Positions 1 to 8,875 of a DNA stretch of 64,000 bases are shown piece after piece (the first letter of the stretch is position 1; every line of letters begins with the position of its first letter). The translations under genes were made by a program, and so were the position numbers. The notes beneath the pieces were generated by a model. It made no database searches and was not told the DNA's origin. It worked only from the letters and a program-made list of their open reading frames with translations. Source of the stretch: Halopseudomonas aestusnigri (lineage in GTDB: Bacteria > Pseudomonadota > Gammaproteobacteria > Pseudomonadales > Pseudomonadaceae); assembly GCF_002197985.1 (NCBI RefSeq), contig NZ_NBYK01000001.1, positions 791,191 through 855,190 on the forward strand, in the 5' to 3' direction.

Positions 1-1035
1 TACCTTCGTACCGACCTGCTCAGTGCCGGCTGTTTGCGCAGGCTGGATATCGACGGCGGGCGCGTCGAGGCCGAGCTGGTGCTGGGCTATGCCGCTGGCA
101 GCCTGGTCGGTGGCATCGCCCAGATGATACAGATGGCGGTCGAGAATGTTGACGGCGTGACTGCGGCAAAGGTCAGCGTGCGCTGCGAGATTCAGGCCGG
201 TAACGTGCAGGGGCAGGTGCCGGCACTGGAGAAGGTGAAGAACATTATTGCCGTTGCCTCGGGCAAGGGCGGGGTGGGCAAGTCCACCACAGCAGCCAAT
301 CTGGCTCTGGCGCTGGCCCGTGAAGGGGCCAAAGTCGGGGTGCTGGATGCCGACATCTATGGCCCGAGCATGGGGCTGATGCTGGGTCTGCCGGAAGGCA
401 CGCGTCCGCAGGTCAGTGATGGCAAGTGGTTTGTCCCGCCACGCGCGCATGGCCTGCAGGTCATGTCGATGGCGTTTCTGGTTGATGACAACACGCCGGT
501 GGTCTGGCGCGGGCCGATGGTCTCGGGCGCGCTGATGCAGCTGCTGACCCAGACGGCCTGGGATGAGCTGGACTATCTGGTGGTCGACATGCCGCCGGGC
601 ACTGGTGACATTCAGCTGACTCTGGCGCAGAAGGTGCCGGTGACCGGTGCGGTGATCGTCACCACGCCGCAGGACCTGGCGCTGCTGGATGCGCGCAAGG
701 GCATTGGCATGTTCGAGAAGGTCAATATTCCGGTGCTGGGGGTGGTCGAGAACATGGCCATTCACATCTGCTCGAACTGCGGTCACGCCGAGCATCTGTT
801 CGGTGAAGGTGGTGGCGAGCGCCTGGCGGCGGACTATGGCGTCGAGCTGCTCGGTTCCATGCCGCTGTCGATGATGATTCGCGAGCAGGCCGACGGCGGC
901 AAGCCGACTGTTATTGCCGAGCCGGAGTGCCAGATCAGCATGGTCTATCAGGATATGGCGCGTCACGCGGCAGCGCGTATCGTTGAATTGGCGAATGCCG
1001 CACAAATGCCGGAAATCAGTATCAGCGACGACTGA
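1..1035 (+). CDS. apbC: Iron-sulfur cluster carrier ApbC/Mrp (5' truncated)
   Basis: P-loop ATPase of the Mrp/NBP35 family that carries and delivers Fe-S clusters in the cytoplasm. The open frame runs to base 1, so the start codon lies outside the window; the first TTG at 34 would cut into the N-terminal DUF59/MIP18-like domain and is not the true start. Visible are the deviant Walker A motif GKGGVGKS (nt ~262-285), the Mrp segments VVDMPPGTGD and TTPQDLALLDARKG, and the cluster-binding pair ICSNC (CxxC, nt 769-780). About 345 residues are present of roughly 365 expected. It is followed after 78 bp by dcd on the same strand, an order common in pseudomonads. Confidence 0.95.
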   Translation, partial: YLRTDLLSAGCLRRLDIDGGRVEAELVLGYAAGSLVGGIAQMIQMAVENVDGVTAAKVSVRCEIQAGNVQGQVPALEKVKNIIAVASGKGGVGKSTTAANLALALAREGAKVGVLDADIYGPSMGLMLGLPEGTRPQVSDGKWFVPPRAHGLQVMSMAFLVDDNTPVVWRGPMVSGALMQLLTQTAWDELDYLVVDMPPGTGDIQLTLAQKVPVTGAVIVTTPQDLALLDARKGIGMFEKVNIPVLGVVENMAIHICSNCGHAEHLFGEGGGERLAADYGVELLGSMPLSMMIREQADGGKPTVIAEPECQISMVYQDMARHAAARIVELANAAQMPEISISDD

Positions 1036-1113
1036 TCTCCGGACTTTTGTCGACGGGTATAACCCGGTAACATGCAGAGTCTTTTTTTCGCACCGCCTAT
1101 TTCAGGACACGCC

Positions 1114-1680
1114 ATGAGCATCAAATCCGACCGTTGGATCCGTACCCAGTCCCAGGAGCACGGGATGATCGAGCCCTTTGTCGAGCGCCAGATTCGCGGT
1201 GCGGAAGGTGATCGGGTGATTTCCTATGGTGTGTCGAGCTACGGCTACGACGTGCGCTGCGCTGACGAGTTCAAGGTGTTTACCAACATCCACTCGGCGG
1301 TGGTCGATCCGAAGAACTTTGACGAGAAGAGTTTCGTCGACATCCAGAGCGACGTGTGCATTATTCCGCCAAACTCCTTCGCGCTGGCGCGCACCGTTGA
1401 GTACTTCCGCATTCCGCGCAATGTACTGACGATCTGCCTTGGCAAGAGTACCTATGCGCGCTGCGGCATTATCGTCAACGTGACCCCGCTTGAACCGGAA
1501 TGGGAAGGTCACGTGACCCTCGAATTCTCCAACACCACCAACCTGCCGGCGAAGATTTACGCCAACGAAGGCGTGGCACAGATGCTGTTCTTTGAGTCGG
1601 ACGAGCCCTGCGAAGTGTCCTACCGCGACCGCGGCGGCAAGTATCAGGGCCAGCGCGGCGTAACCCTGCCGCGGGCGTGA
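1114..1680 (+). CDS. dcd: dCTP deaminase
   Basis: Deaminates dCTP to dUTP, supplying dUMP for thymidylate synthesis. The 188-residue product has the family's full length and motifs: SYGYDVR near the N terminus, GKSTYARCG, and the segment [13 protein letters not shown] carrying the catalytic Glu and nucleotide-binding residues, ending in [13 protein letters not shown]. The ATG at 1114 gives the canonical MSIKSDRWI start; an earlier in-frame start at 1072 would add residues absent from the family. A rho-independent terminator follows at 1694-1720, ending the apbC-dcd unit. Confidence 0.96.
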   Translation: MSIKSDRWIRTQSQEHGMIEPFVERQIRGAEGDRVISYGVSSYGYDVRCADEFKVFTNIHSAVVDPKNFDEKSFVDIQSDVCIIPPNSFALARTVEYFRIPRNVLTICLGKSTYARCGIIVNVTPLEPEWEGHVTLEFSNTTNLPAKIYANEGVAQMLFFESDEPCEVSYRDRGGKYQGQRGVTLPRA

Positions 1681-1693
1681 TGCCTGAGTAATG

Positions 1694-1720
1694 AAAAACC
1701 GGCTGCGTGCCGGTTTTTTT
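1694..1720 (+). terminator. Rho-independent terminator of dcd
   Basis: GCCGGTT pairs with AACCGGC around a short TGCGT loop, followed by a run of seven T. It lies 14 bp after the dcd stop. The A-run on the 5' side means it could also act on the opposite strand. Confidence 0.85.
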
Positions 1721-1751
1721 GTGCCTGAGTTTCAGTCGTAAGCTGACAGGC

Positions 1752-1801
1752 AAAAAGAAGCCGGTCTGCAAGCCTGCCGTGGTACAGGTTGCGAGACCGG
1801 C
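1752..1801 (-). terminator. Terminator of the TorF-type porin gene
   Basis: Imperfect hairpin with arms 1760-1776 and 1785-1801 (GCCGGTCT pairs with AGACCGGC). On the minus strand it is followed by CTTCTTTTTGCC. It lies about 65 bp downstream of the minus-strand gene ending at 1865, so it is oriented to stop that transcript against the convergent dcd. Confidence 0.7.
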
Positions 1802-1864
1802 GCAAGATGCCGCTTTAGCTGACGGGAACCCTCGGAGCAGGGCGCCCGTTTTCAGACTCGGTAC

Positions 1865-2581
1865 TTACAGGCTCTTGGAGACCGACAGGGTGACGTTGGC
1901 GTCGCAAGAGTCTTGATCGGAGTAGGCGCAGTCGTCACCCAGATCGGTGTCGCTGTACATGACAGCCCAGTCGAGGCCCAGCATGGTTTTGCCCAGGGTA
2001 ACGGCCCAGTCACCGTATTTCTCGTCACCGCTGACGCCGTCCAGCGGGTCTTTGGTGTCAGTCAGACCGTAGTGCAGGCCCAGACCGATATCGTAGGGCA
2101 GGGCAAAGTCGTAGCCGATGTAGGTGTACAGAGAGCTGGAGGGGTCGTAAGCGTACTTGGCGCCAACGGTGAAGCCGTACAGGCTCAGGCTGGCCAGAGC
2201 TTCTTCAACGTCGATGGAGCTGTTTTTCGGATAGGTGTAGGTAGCCCACTGCAGATCGTAGCTGATGTCGTCGGTGATGCTTCCGCCGTAACCCGCGTAG
2301 TAGTCGATTTCTACGCTGGAGCCGCCGAAGTCTTCGGAGTCGATGTTGGACGCCCAGGCGCCGACATACAGGCCGCTTTCGTGTGCGAAGTCCAGGCTGC
2401 CCTGGATAGCGCCGGCGCCGTCAGTTTGAGACTGACCACGCCAGATGTAATCGGTAGCCAGCGTCACAGTCATGCTGGAGTCAATTTTGCCAATGGCGGT
2501 ATCGAACTCTTCAGCGTGAGCCATGTTGGCAAAAGACAGTGTGCTGGCGGTAGCAACGGCAACTGCAAGTTTCTTCATCAT
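1865..2581 (-). CDS. TorF-family putative outer-membrane porin
   Basis: Outer-membrane beta-barrel of the TorF/Gcw_chp type (TIGR02001). It has a signal peptide (KKLAVAVATASTLSFANMAHA, cleaved before EEFDT), then repeated aromatic/Gly-rich amphipathic strands typical of barrels, including the family block TDYIWRGQSQTDG and ASNIDSEDFGGSSVEIDYYAGY, and about 238 residues as usual for the family. Three start codons lie in a row (GTG 2584, ATG 2581, ATG 2578); GGGG lies 9 bases before the ATG at 2581, so that start is preferred. Transported substrate is unknown. It is convergent with dcd, with a terminator between them. Confidence 0.8.
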   Translation of the reverse strand: MMKKLAVAVATASTLSFANMAHAEEFDTAIGKIDSSMTVTLATDYIWRGQSQTDGAGAIQGSLDFAHESGLYVGAWASNIDSEDFGGSSVEIDYYAGYGGSITDDISYDLQWATYTYPKNSSIDVEEALASLSLYGFTVGAKYAYDPSSSLYTYIGYDFALPYDIGLGLHYGLTDTKDPLDGVSGDEKYGDWAVTLGKTMLGLDWAVMYSDTDLGDDCAYSDQDSCDANVTLSVSKSL

Positions 2582-2794
2582 CACGTATTACCCCGTAGGT
2601 TTTGATTTAAGTGCGTTGGCACAGGTCCTGTAGCATTTTGCTTGCCAACAATTTTTTTTATATTTAAATCAGATATATACGTATGTTTTGAAGGGAAATT
2701 GCACAGCCGTAACCCGAACGTAACAGAGCCTGTGCCCGTAATTGGTGCGGGAAAATGGCCGCCGTGTTGCATTGTGTGGCAGTAGGTGCAAGCG

Positions 2795-3253
2795 CTAGCG
2801 TGGGAGCGTCGCCTGCGTGCGGTTGACCATGGCCAGCAGGGCTTTACTGCGTTGATAGCGCAGCAGTTTGTCGCGCAGTGAGATGGGAGCGTCCTCGCCG
2901 GGCTCATAGCCATTGGCGCGGTAGAACGGCACCAGGTTGGGAGCGCAGAACAGCCAAATGTCTCCGCGATGCTGCTGACGTACATGTTCTAACAGGCTGC
3001 TCGCCAGGCCCTGACTGCGCTGTGCAGGGGCAACCAGCAATCCGGTCAGCCACCAGCACTGATCGACGGTCTGCAGGCAGAGACAGGCTTGAAGCTCGTG
3101 GGTGCGTGCCACCCAGACTTGATGGTGACCGCGGGCTTTCATGCCGCTGTGGTATTGGCGGTAGAACTTGTTGGCCAGCGGCCGCTGTTCGTCGCTCAGG
3201 CGCATGAATGCGGTAGCTGCTGATGGCGCGGATGCGGCAGATGGGTCAGGCAT
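2795..3253 (-). CDS. GNAT-family N-acetyltransferase
   Basis: Cytoplasmic acetyltransferase of unknown substrate, 152 residues. The acetyl-CoA-binding motif A is clear (LLVAPAQRSQGLASSLLEH, with the Q/RxxGxG/A-type loop), followed by the late-strand region LFCAPNLVPFYRANGYEP that is typical of GNAT folds. I chose the ATG at 3253 (MPDPSAAS) because it lies 3 bp after the stop of the small gene starting at 3426, suggesting an operon; a longer start at 3295 would overlap that gene. The 5' region is Ala/Ser-rich and probably disordered. Confidence 0.82.
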   Translation of the reverse strand: MPDPSAASAPSAATAFMRLSDEQRPLANKFYRQYHSGMKARGHHQVWVARTHELQACLCLQTVDQCWWLTGLLVAPAQRSQGLASSLLEHVRQQHRGDIWLFCAPNLVPFYRANGYEPGEDAPISLRDKLLRYQRSKALLAMVNRTQATLPR

Positions 3254-3255
3254 GT

Positions 3256-3426
3256 CTACTCGTTGCGTCCTCGACTGCGGCCCAGCAGGGCGCACCCCCC
3301 AGCCAGGGCAAGAAACACGGGTGTCAGCAGCCTTGCGGCGCTGGCGTATTGATCGTCAAAGCCACCAAAGGCGAACACGGCTGATGATAGCGCGATGATG
3401 CTGAAGGCGATGGCCCAGTTGAACAT
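3256..3426 (-). CDS. Small DUF1328/YtjA-like membrane protein
   Basis: Fifty-six residues beginning MFNWAIAFSIIALSSAVFAF, with a second hydrophobic helix (LLTPVFLALAGGCALLG) and a basic tail (RSRGRNE). This matches the short two-helix YtjA/DUF1328 inner-membrane proteins in size and in the 'W-A-I-x-F-x-x-I-A' opening. The ATG at 3426 has a strong AAGGAGA ribosome site; a longer frame from 3543 has no such support. It lies 3 bp upstream of the GNAT gene. Function is unknown in the family. Confidence 0.75.
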   Translation of the reverse strand: MFNWAIAFSIIALSSAVFAFGGFDDQYASAARLLTPVFLALAGGCALLGRSRGRNE

Positions 3427-3574
3427 GGGGGATCTCCTTGGTACTGCGGTACAGAGAGTGTTAAACGGTCTGGCGTCCAGCGCGCCTGCCTGAGTCGTTT
3501 CCATTATATGAAAACGAATTGTCGCTTTGGGATCTGTGCTCATGGTGAAGTCCCTTTTCGGTTGGCAGCTGAGA

Positions 3575-3985
3575 TTAGAGGCTCAGCTTGCCGGCTGTGG
3601 AAAATCTGCCTGGGGCGGGTTCTGTATTGCTGACCGGGCGGGTAGTGCCGATCTGCAGGCCGCGGGTATCAACCTGCTGAACGCCCGGCGTATGACGCGC
3701 CGTGGCGACCGCAACGCGATAGTCGCTGGTGGTCAGTACGGTTCCGCGCAGGCTCACAATGCCATTGCGGCAGCTGACGGCAATGCGGATGCCTTGCGTG
3801 TTACCCTGCCATGCCAGTCGCGCGCGCAAAGCCTTTGCGATGCTGGCGTCGTCGACTGATTGAACTATCACGGCGGGATTTTGCTCCATGAAGTAGCTGC
3901 TGCTTGGCGTTGATGCGCCGCAGGCCATGCTTGAAAGCAGGCCGGTGGACAGGGCAAGCAAGGCGGTGGGTAGGGCGCTGTGCAT
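3575..3985 (-). CDS. BON-domain exported protein
   Basis: 136 residues with a hydrophobic N terminus (LPTALLALSTGLLSSMACG) that reads as a signal peptide; a Cys follows but the lipobox (SMAC) is poor. Residues ~45-115 form one BON domain: VDDASIAKALRARLAWQGN, then VSCRNGIVSLRGTV and a terminal VQQVDTRGLQI, the usual beta-strand/Gly pattern of the OsmY family, whose members bind phospholipid at the envelope. A GGAG site precedes the ATG at 3985. Expression with its downstream minus-strand neighbours (3426, 3253) is possible but a 150-bp gap separates them. Confidence 0.8.
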   Translation of the reverse strand: MHSALPTALLALSTGLLSSMACGASTPSSSYFMEQNPAVIVQSVDDASIAKALRARLAWQGNTQGIRIAVSCRNGIVSLRGTVLTTSDYRVAVATARHTPGVQQVDTRGLQIGTTRPVSNTEPAPGRFSTAGKLSL

Positions 3986-4223
3986 GTCATCTATCTCCGG
4001 TTATGGGTGTTGTCGAGCTTCGCTTGTGGCGAGAAGCCGAACACGCAAGGGTGATAGAGCAAGCACTGTGCCGCTCCCGGGTTTCTGATTAATGCTATGT
4101 AAATCAGTAAGTTATAAATTAAAGGTGGTGTCGTGTTCAGTGCGAATTGCATGATCTTTCCCGAAGGGTCGTGCAGATTGCACGGTGACAGTAGCGCGAC
4201 GGCATGACAGGAGTCGTGAATCA

Positions 4224-5570
4224 ATGGAAGCGAATCAAGGCAACGGACGTATTCTGCTGGTCGACGACGAATCGGCGATCCTGCGGACCTTTCGTTACTG
4301 TCTCGAGGATGAGGGCTATCAGGTAGCAACGGCCAGCAGCGGGGCACAGGCCGAGGCGGTATTGCAGGGGCAGGTGTTTGATCTGTGCTTTCTTGATCTC
4401 AGGCTTGGCGAGGAAAGTGGTCTGGATGTAATGGCGCGTATGCGGGCGCAGGCGCCGTGGATGCGGGTCGTGATCGTGACTGCGCACTCGGCGGTCGATA
4501 CCGCGGTTGATGCCATGCAGGCAGGCGCGGCGGATTATCTGGTCAAGCCCTGCAGCCCTGATCAATTGCGCATGGCTGCGGCCAAGCAGCTTGAAGTGCG
4601 TCAGATGGAAGCGCGGCTGGAGAGTCTGGAGCAGGCCGTAGAACAGACGCGGGTCGCGCCCGAGTCGCGCAGCCCCGCGATGATGGCGGTGCTGGAGACG
4701 GCCCGGCAGGTCGCCGGCACTGACGCCAATATTCTGATTCTTGGCGAGTCGGGTACCGGCAAGGGTGAGCTGGCCCGATTGATTCATGGCTGGAGCGGGC
4801 GCAGCCAGCGTGACTGCGTGACCATCAACTGCCCGTCGCTAACTGCCGAGCTGATGGAAAGTGAACTGTTTGGTCACAGCAAGGGCGCCTTTACCGGCGC
4901 GAGCGAGAGTACTCTGGGCCGGGTCAGTCAGGCCGACGGCGGCACTTTATTTCTCGACGAGATAGGCGATTTCCCCTTGACCCTGCAGCCCAAGCTGCTG
5001 CGCTTTATTCAGGACAAGGTCTACGAGCGGGTTGGTGATCCGGTGACTCGGCAGGCGGATGTGCGGATTCTGGCGGCGACCAATCTGGATCTGGCCGAGA
5101 TGGTCAAGCAGGGGCTGTTTCGCGAAGACCTGCTCTACCGGCTGAACGTGATTACCCTGACGCTGCCGCCGCTGCGGGAGCGCCCTGATGACGTTCTTGA
5201 TCTGGCCGAGCGCTTTCTGGCGCGCTTCGTCAAGGAATACGCCCGTCCGGCCAGGAGCTTTAGCGAGGATGCCAGGCAGGCGCTGCTGAATTACCACTGG
5301 CCCGGCAATATCCGCGAACTGCGTAATGTGATCGAGCGCGTCAGTATCATCTGTGCCGAGGAGCAGGTTGCTGCCAGTCATCTCGGCCTGGGCGAACCGG
5401 ATCACGGCAACACCGCGCCGCGAGTCGGCTCCAATCTCAGCCTGAGCGAGCTCGAACGTGCACACATTGCCGCCGTTCTGGCCTCCAGCGCCACGCTGGA
5501 TCAGGCGGCCCGCACGCTCGGTATCGATGCCTCTACCCTGTATCGCAAACGCAAGCAGCTTGGCCTATGA
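4224..5570 (+). CDS. algB: AlgB-type NtrC-family response regulator
   Basis: Sigma-54-type response regulator closely matching Pseudomonas AlgB, an activator of alginate and virulence genes. Order: receiver domain 1-120 (acidic pair D14/D15, phospho-acceptor D58 in FLDLRLG, K in LVKPCSP), AAA+ domain with GESGTGKGE Walker A, GAFTGA at residues 221-226, and GGTLFLDEIGDF, then a C-terminal Fis-type helix-turn-helix (LDQAARTLGIDASTLYRKRK). 448 residues, normal length. The ATG at 4224 follows AGGAG. It overlaps kinB by an ATGA junction, so the two are co-translated. GAFTGA implies possible sigma-54 contact, although AlgB is known to act at non-sigma-54 promoters. Confidence 0.95.
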   Translation: MEANQGNGRILLVDDESAILRTFRYCLEDEGYQVATASSGAQAEAVLQGQVFDLCFLDLRLGEESGLDVMARMRAQAPWMRVVIVTAHSAVDTAVDAMQAGAADYLVKPCSPDQLRMAAAKQLEVRQMEARLESLEQAVEQTRVAPESRSPAMMAVLETARQVAGTDANILILGESGTGKGELARLIHGWSGRSQRDCVTINCPSLTAELMESELFGHSKGAFTGASESTLGRVSQADGGTLFLDEIGDFPLTLQPKLLRFIQDKVYERVGDPVTRQADVRILAATNLDLAEMVKQGLFREDLLYRLNVITLTLPPLRERPDDVLDLAERFLARFVKEYARPARSFSEDARQALLNYHWPGNIRELRNVIERVSIICAEEQVAASHLGLGEPDHGNTAPRVGSNLSLSELERAHIAAVLASSATLDQAARTLGIDASTLYRKRKQLGL

Positions 5571-7342
5571 AGCTGCGAACTCAACTGTTTCTGAGCAGCA
5601 GCGCACTGCTGACCGTGGCGCTGGTGGGCTTGCTGGTCGGCCTGTTCGGAGTACTCAGTCTGACCCAGTCGCAGACCTACAGCGTCGGCAGCAACATCGG
5701 CATTCTCAAGGCTTCTCTCGGCATGCGTCAGGAAATCGGTCGACAGGTGACCCTGCTGCTGTCAGAGCAACTGGATCGCGAAGCGCTGAGTACATCGGAC
5801 GAGCGCTTCAAGGAGTGGCTGGCCAAGGCCGGTGAGCAGGCCCGAACCGATGAGGACCGTCAGGCTGTGGCTGAAATCGGGCGGGCCTATGCGGTCTACG
5901 ACGATGTGCTCTACCGGCCGCGCACCCTGCGCCGGGATCTGCTTTCGGATGACACCTTCAGCCTCAGCGTGGCCGCCATGCGTGATCGCATTAACGAGGT
6001 GCAGTACCGCTATCTGGCCTATGTCGAGGCGGCCGAAAGCACAGCGCATCAGCGCGCCTGGCTGATTACCGGGCTACTGGGGCTGATCGGCCTGGCCGTG
6101 CTGCTGCTGGGGCTGTTGACCGCACACAGCATCGCCCAGCGTTTTGGTCGGCCGATCGAGGCGCTGGCCAAGGCGGCGGACAAGATTGGCCAGGGTGACT
6201 TCAACGTCACTCTGCCGCTGTCCCCGGTCAATGAGATCAGCGCCCTGAGTCGTCGATTTGGCGTTATGGCCGAAGCCCTGCGCGAGTTCAAGAACAGCGA
6301 TCTGGAGGCCTTGCAGTCCGAACAACGGCGCCTGCAGGCGGTGCTCGACAGTATCGACGATGGCCTGCTGATCCTTGATCAGCAGGGCGATGTTGATCAC
6401 TTCAATCCGGTGGCGCGGCGTCAGCTCGACTGGGATTCGCGCGAGCTGGGTCAGACGCTGGGCCAGGCCATGGGGCACCCCGAGCTGGACGAGCAGGTCC
6501 GGGAGGTGCTGGCCGGCAATACCTTTGGCAGAGAGCAGGAAGATCTGGCGGTCGAGGTCGCAGGGGAAACCCGGCTGCTGGATTACAGCCTGACACCGGT
6601 AGTGCGAACTGACAGCTGGGTCCAAGGGGCGGTCATGGTGCTGCGCGACGTGACCGAGCAGCGAGCATTTGAGCGGGTGCGACGTGAATTTGTGCTTAGG
6701 GCGTCCCATGAGCTGCGCACGCCGGTGACCGGCATGCACATGGCATTCTCCCTGCTGCAGGAGCGTTTGCAGTTCGCCGAGGGCTGCCGTGAGCGGGATC
6801 TGCTGGAAACGGTAGACGAGGAAATGCGCAGGCTGGTCGATCTGATTAACGACCTGCTCAATTTTTCGCGCTACCAGAATGGACTGCAGAAGCTGGAACT
6901 GGCGCCCTGTGATCCGGTCGAGCTGGCTTCTGCAGCGGTGGCCCGTTTCCAGGCGCAGGCCGATGAATGCGGTATTTCACTGCAGTTGGACGTCAGCGAG
7001 GATGCGCCGCGGGCGCGGCTGGACCGGCTGCAGATTGAGCGGGTGCTGGACAACCTGATCGGCAACGCCCTGCGTCACTGTCAGCAGGGCGGCCAGGTTG
7101 CCGTGCGCCTGCGCCGGCAGGGTGAGCGGGTATGGTTCAGCGTCGAGGACAATGGCGAAGGCATTGCCTACAGCCAGCAGGTGCGGGTATTCGAACCCTT
7201 TGTGCAGGTCGGCAGCAAGAAGGGTGGCGCCGGGCTGGGTCTGGCGCTGTGCAAGGAGGTGGTGCAATTGCATGGCGGCAACATCGGCGTGCAGTCGCGC
7301 CCGGGTGCGGGCGCGCAGTTCTACTTCACGCTGCCGCTTTAG
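5567..7342 (+). CDS. kinB: KinB-type sensor histidine kinase
   Basis: Inner-membrane kinase paired with AlgB. Visible: TM1 about residues 10-33, a periplasmic helical region (~35-160) lacking a large globular domain as in KinB, TM2 about 165-188 (LITGLLGLIGLAVLLLGLLT), HAMP, a PAS domain (RLQAVLDSIDDGLLILDQQG), the H-box RASHELRTPVTG with phospho-His 381, and the ATPase boxes LIGNALRH, VEDNGEGI and GAGLGLAL. 591 residues, family length 590-595. Its ATG overlaps the algB stop. In P. aeruginosa KinB restrains AlgB by dephosphorylation; that role is inferred here. Confidence 0.93.
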   Translation: MKLRTQLFLSSSALLTVALVGLLVGLFGVLSLTQSQTYSVGSNIGILKASLGMRQEIGRQVTLLLSEQLDREALSTSDERFKEWLAKAGEQARTDEDRQAVAEIGRAYAVYDDVLYRPRTLRRDLLSDDTFSLSVAAMRDRINEVQYRYLAYVEAAESTAHQRAWLITGLLGLIGLAVLLLGLLTAHSIAQRFGRPIEALAKAADKIGQGDFNVTLPLSPVNEISALSRRFGVMAEALREFKNSDLEALQSEQRRLQAVLDSIDDGLLILDQQGDVDHFNPVARRQLDWDSRELGQTLGQAMGHPELDEQVREVLAGNTFGREQEDLAVEVAGETRLLDYSLTPVVRTDSWVQGAVMVLRDVTEQRAFERVRREFVLRASHELRTPVTGMHMAFSLLQERLQFAEGCRERDLLETVDEEMRRLVDLINDLLNFSRYQNGLQKLELAPCDPVELASAAVARFQAQADECGISLQLDVSEDAPRARLDRLQIERVLDNLIGNALRHCQQGGQVAVRLRRQGERVWFSVEDNGEGIAYSQQVRVFEPFVQVGSKKGGAGLGLALCKEVVQLHGGNIGVQSRPGAGAQFYFTLPL

Positions 7343-7348
7343 GCCCGC

Positions 7349-7561
7349 CTAGCGCTTGCCCATCGAACGGCGGGTGCCACGCGGCGGCATGTGTACGCGC
7401 TTGGTGTGCGGATCGAAGCCGGCCTTGCCCTGCTTGGGAGCGTTGGCCTTGTCTGCCTGCTTGCTGGCCGCAGCGAACAGGGCGCCAAGACCGCTTGTCT
7501 TGCTGGCAGGAGAGGCGTCGGTTGTCGCATCGGTCGAGGTTGGGTCTTGGTGATCGGTCAT
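7349..7561 (-). CDS. Conserved small protein, unknown function
   Basis: Seventy residues on the opposite strand, convergent with kinB with only 6 bp between the stops. A Ser/Thr/Asp-rich N terminus precedes LGALFAAASKQADKAN and a basic C-terminal block that ends GTRRSMGKR. No known domain or membrane segment. I keep it because the composition shifts in an ordered way (acidic disordered head, basic tail) and similar small proteins occur in pseudomonads; it could be a nucleic-acid or ribosome-associated protein, but nothing in the sequence proves that. Confidence 0.6.
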   Translation of the reverse strand: MTDHQDPTSTDATTDASPASKTSGLGALFAAASKQADKANAPKQGKAGFDPHTKRVHMPPRGTRRSMGKR

Positions 7562-7699
7562 GGTGCGCTCGGCGGGTGAACCTGAAAGGCGGCGAGTATA
7601 GCGGGCTTGTTGCTGCCGTCATACGCGCTTTTATCGGGTTTCTTCAGGTTCATCGTGGCATGCCGGATTACATGGCGCCCCACGGCACAGCGCCACTGC

Positions 7700-7731
7700 G
7701 TAGGGGGGACTAAGCCGCAGGCATGTCCACC
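7700..7731 (+). repeat. REP element, family 1
   Basis: Starts with the GTAG tetranucleotide of RAYT-associated REPs, then GGGGGACTAAGCCGCAGGC and ATGTCCACC, forming an imperfect hairpin (GGNGGAC with GTCCACC). Six relatives occur at 33.5 kb and 37.0-37.2 kb. The surrounding stretch 7562-7895 holds no credible gene; apart from this REP I see only a GC hairpin (GGCGG...CCGCC) near 7850. Confidence 0.75.
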
Positions 7732-7895
7732 GATGCTCCCGTACCGCCCACATCACAGCCTCTGTCCCGGCCGCTGACCGCGATATCGGGCATGGCAGAT
7801 GGCAACGGAAGCAGACGTTTGCTGCGCAAGACGGTAGGCTACGACCTGGCGGTCAGACGGCCGCCTGCCCCATTCACCAGCCGCTACCAGCCGTC

Positions 7896-8174
7896 ATGCA
7901 ACCGATTGTCCATGCCAACACCGACACCCTGAGCCTGCGTCAGCTCGATGAGCTCAATGCCTTGCCGAAGGGCACCTCATTCCGTCTTTTTCGCCGCTGC
8001 GAGCAGCATCTTGAGGAAGGGCGGGATTTTTTCTACCTGCCGGCGGATGAACACAAGGCGCTGATCAACGATCTCAAGGCGTCAGGCCAGATCTACGCCA
8101 CCACAGTCAATCTGGTACTGCTGACGCGCACGGGTTACGCGCGCATGCAGCAGATTACCCGCGGCGCATCCTGA
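7896..8174 (+). CDS. ORF6N-like small protein
   Basis: Ninety-two residues. The segment LPKGTSFRLFRRCEQHLEEG followed by DFFYLPADEHKALINDLKAS and VNLVLLTRTGYARM resembles the ORF6N/phage-antirepressor-like DNA-binding fold, where a short N-terminal helix pair and an 'LTxxGYxxM' end are typical. The ATG at 7896 lies within the sequence that follows a GC-rich hairpin; no strong ribosome site is visible. Stands alone between a REP and the convergent LOG gene. The family link is moderate and the function unknown. Confidence 0.6.
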   Translation: MQPIVHANTDTLSLRQLDELNALPKGTSFRLFRRCEQHLEEGRDFFYLPADEHKALINDLKASGQIYATTVNLVLLTRTGYARMQQITRGAS

Positions 8175-8191
8175 TCACGGTAGCCGAGGGG

Positions 8192-8770
8192 CTAGCGCTC
8201 CTGCGCTTTAACCCACTTGGACACGGCGGGCGGTGAGTAGTGGCGAACCCTGTGGAGCAGGCTGTCGACCTTGTTATCGACAATCAGCATGTCGCGGTAG
8301 GGCTGGCGCATAAAGCCTTCGGTCAGGGCGTGGTCCAGGAAGGCAATCAGTTGATCGTAGTAGCCGGCGGCGTTGAACAGCGCACACGGCTTCTGATGGT
8401 GCCCCAGTTGGCCCCAGGTCCAGACTTCGAACAGTTCCTCAAAGGTACCGACGCCACCGGGCAGGGCGATAAAGCCGTCGGACAGATCCGCCATCATTGC
8501 CTTGCGTTCGTGCATGGAGCCGACTTCATGCAGGGTGGTCAGCCCTTCGTGGGCCAATTCGCGTTCAACCAGATGACGCGGAATCACGCCAATCACGTCA
8601 CCGCCGGCGGCCAGCGCCGCGTCGGCCACTGCGCCCATCAGGCCAACCTGCGCACCGCCGTAGACCAGACCGATGCCGGCCTTGGCCAGTGCCGTGCCGA
8701 GCTGCTGCGCAGCGGCGAGGTATTCGGGTTTGTTACCGGGGCTGGAACCGCAGAAAACACACAGACGCAT
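8192..8770 (-). CDS. LOG-family nucleoside 5'-monophosphate phosphoribohydrolase
   Basis: Member of TIGR00730/LOG (lysine decarboxylase-like Rossmann) proteins that release the base from N6-modified adenosine monophosphates or AMP. Signatures: CVFCGSSPGNKPEY at the N terminus, VYGGAQVGLMG, and the catalytic PGGVGTFEELFEVWTW. 192 residues, standard length. AGGAG precedes the ATG at 8770. One copy of a 20-bp palindrome (8847-8866) lies about 77 bp upstream, between this gene and the satD-DUF3307 pair, and may influence its transcription. Confidence 0.92.
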   Translation of the reverse strand: MRLCVFCGSSPGNKPEYLAAAQQLGTALAKAGIGLVYGGAQVGLMGAVADAALAAGGDVIGVIPRHLVERELAHEGLTTLHEVGSMHERKAMMADLSDGFIALPGGVGTFEELFEVWTWGQLGHHQKPCALFNAAGYYDQLIAFLDHALTEGFMRQPYRDMLIVDNKVDSLLHRVRHYSPPAVSKWVKAQER

Positions 8771-8846
8771 GGGTACTCCTGATGAAACGGGAAGGGGCGC
8801 GACGGCCAGAGCGCCGACGAAGGGACTGGGACTTTACCCTTGAAGG

Positions 8847-8866
8847 GCTAATTTTTCCAGATTAGC
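8847..8866. promoter_or_regulatory. 20-bp palindrome, copy 1 (candidate operator)
   Basis: GCTAATTTTTCCAGATTAGC: 6-bp perfect arms GCTAAT/ATTAGC around an 8-nt centre. A near-identical copy lies at 10258-10277 (18 of 20 positions agree). This copy sits between the DUF3307 stop and the LOG gene start; both copies are upstream of minus-strand genes. Confidence 0.5.
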
Positions 8867-8875
8867 GCTGGCCGG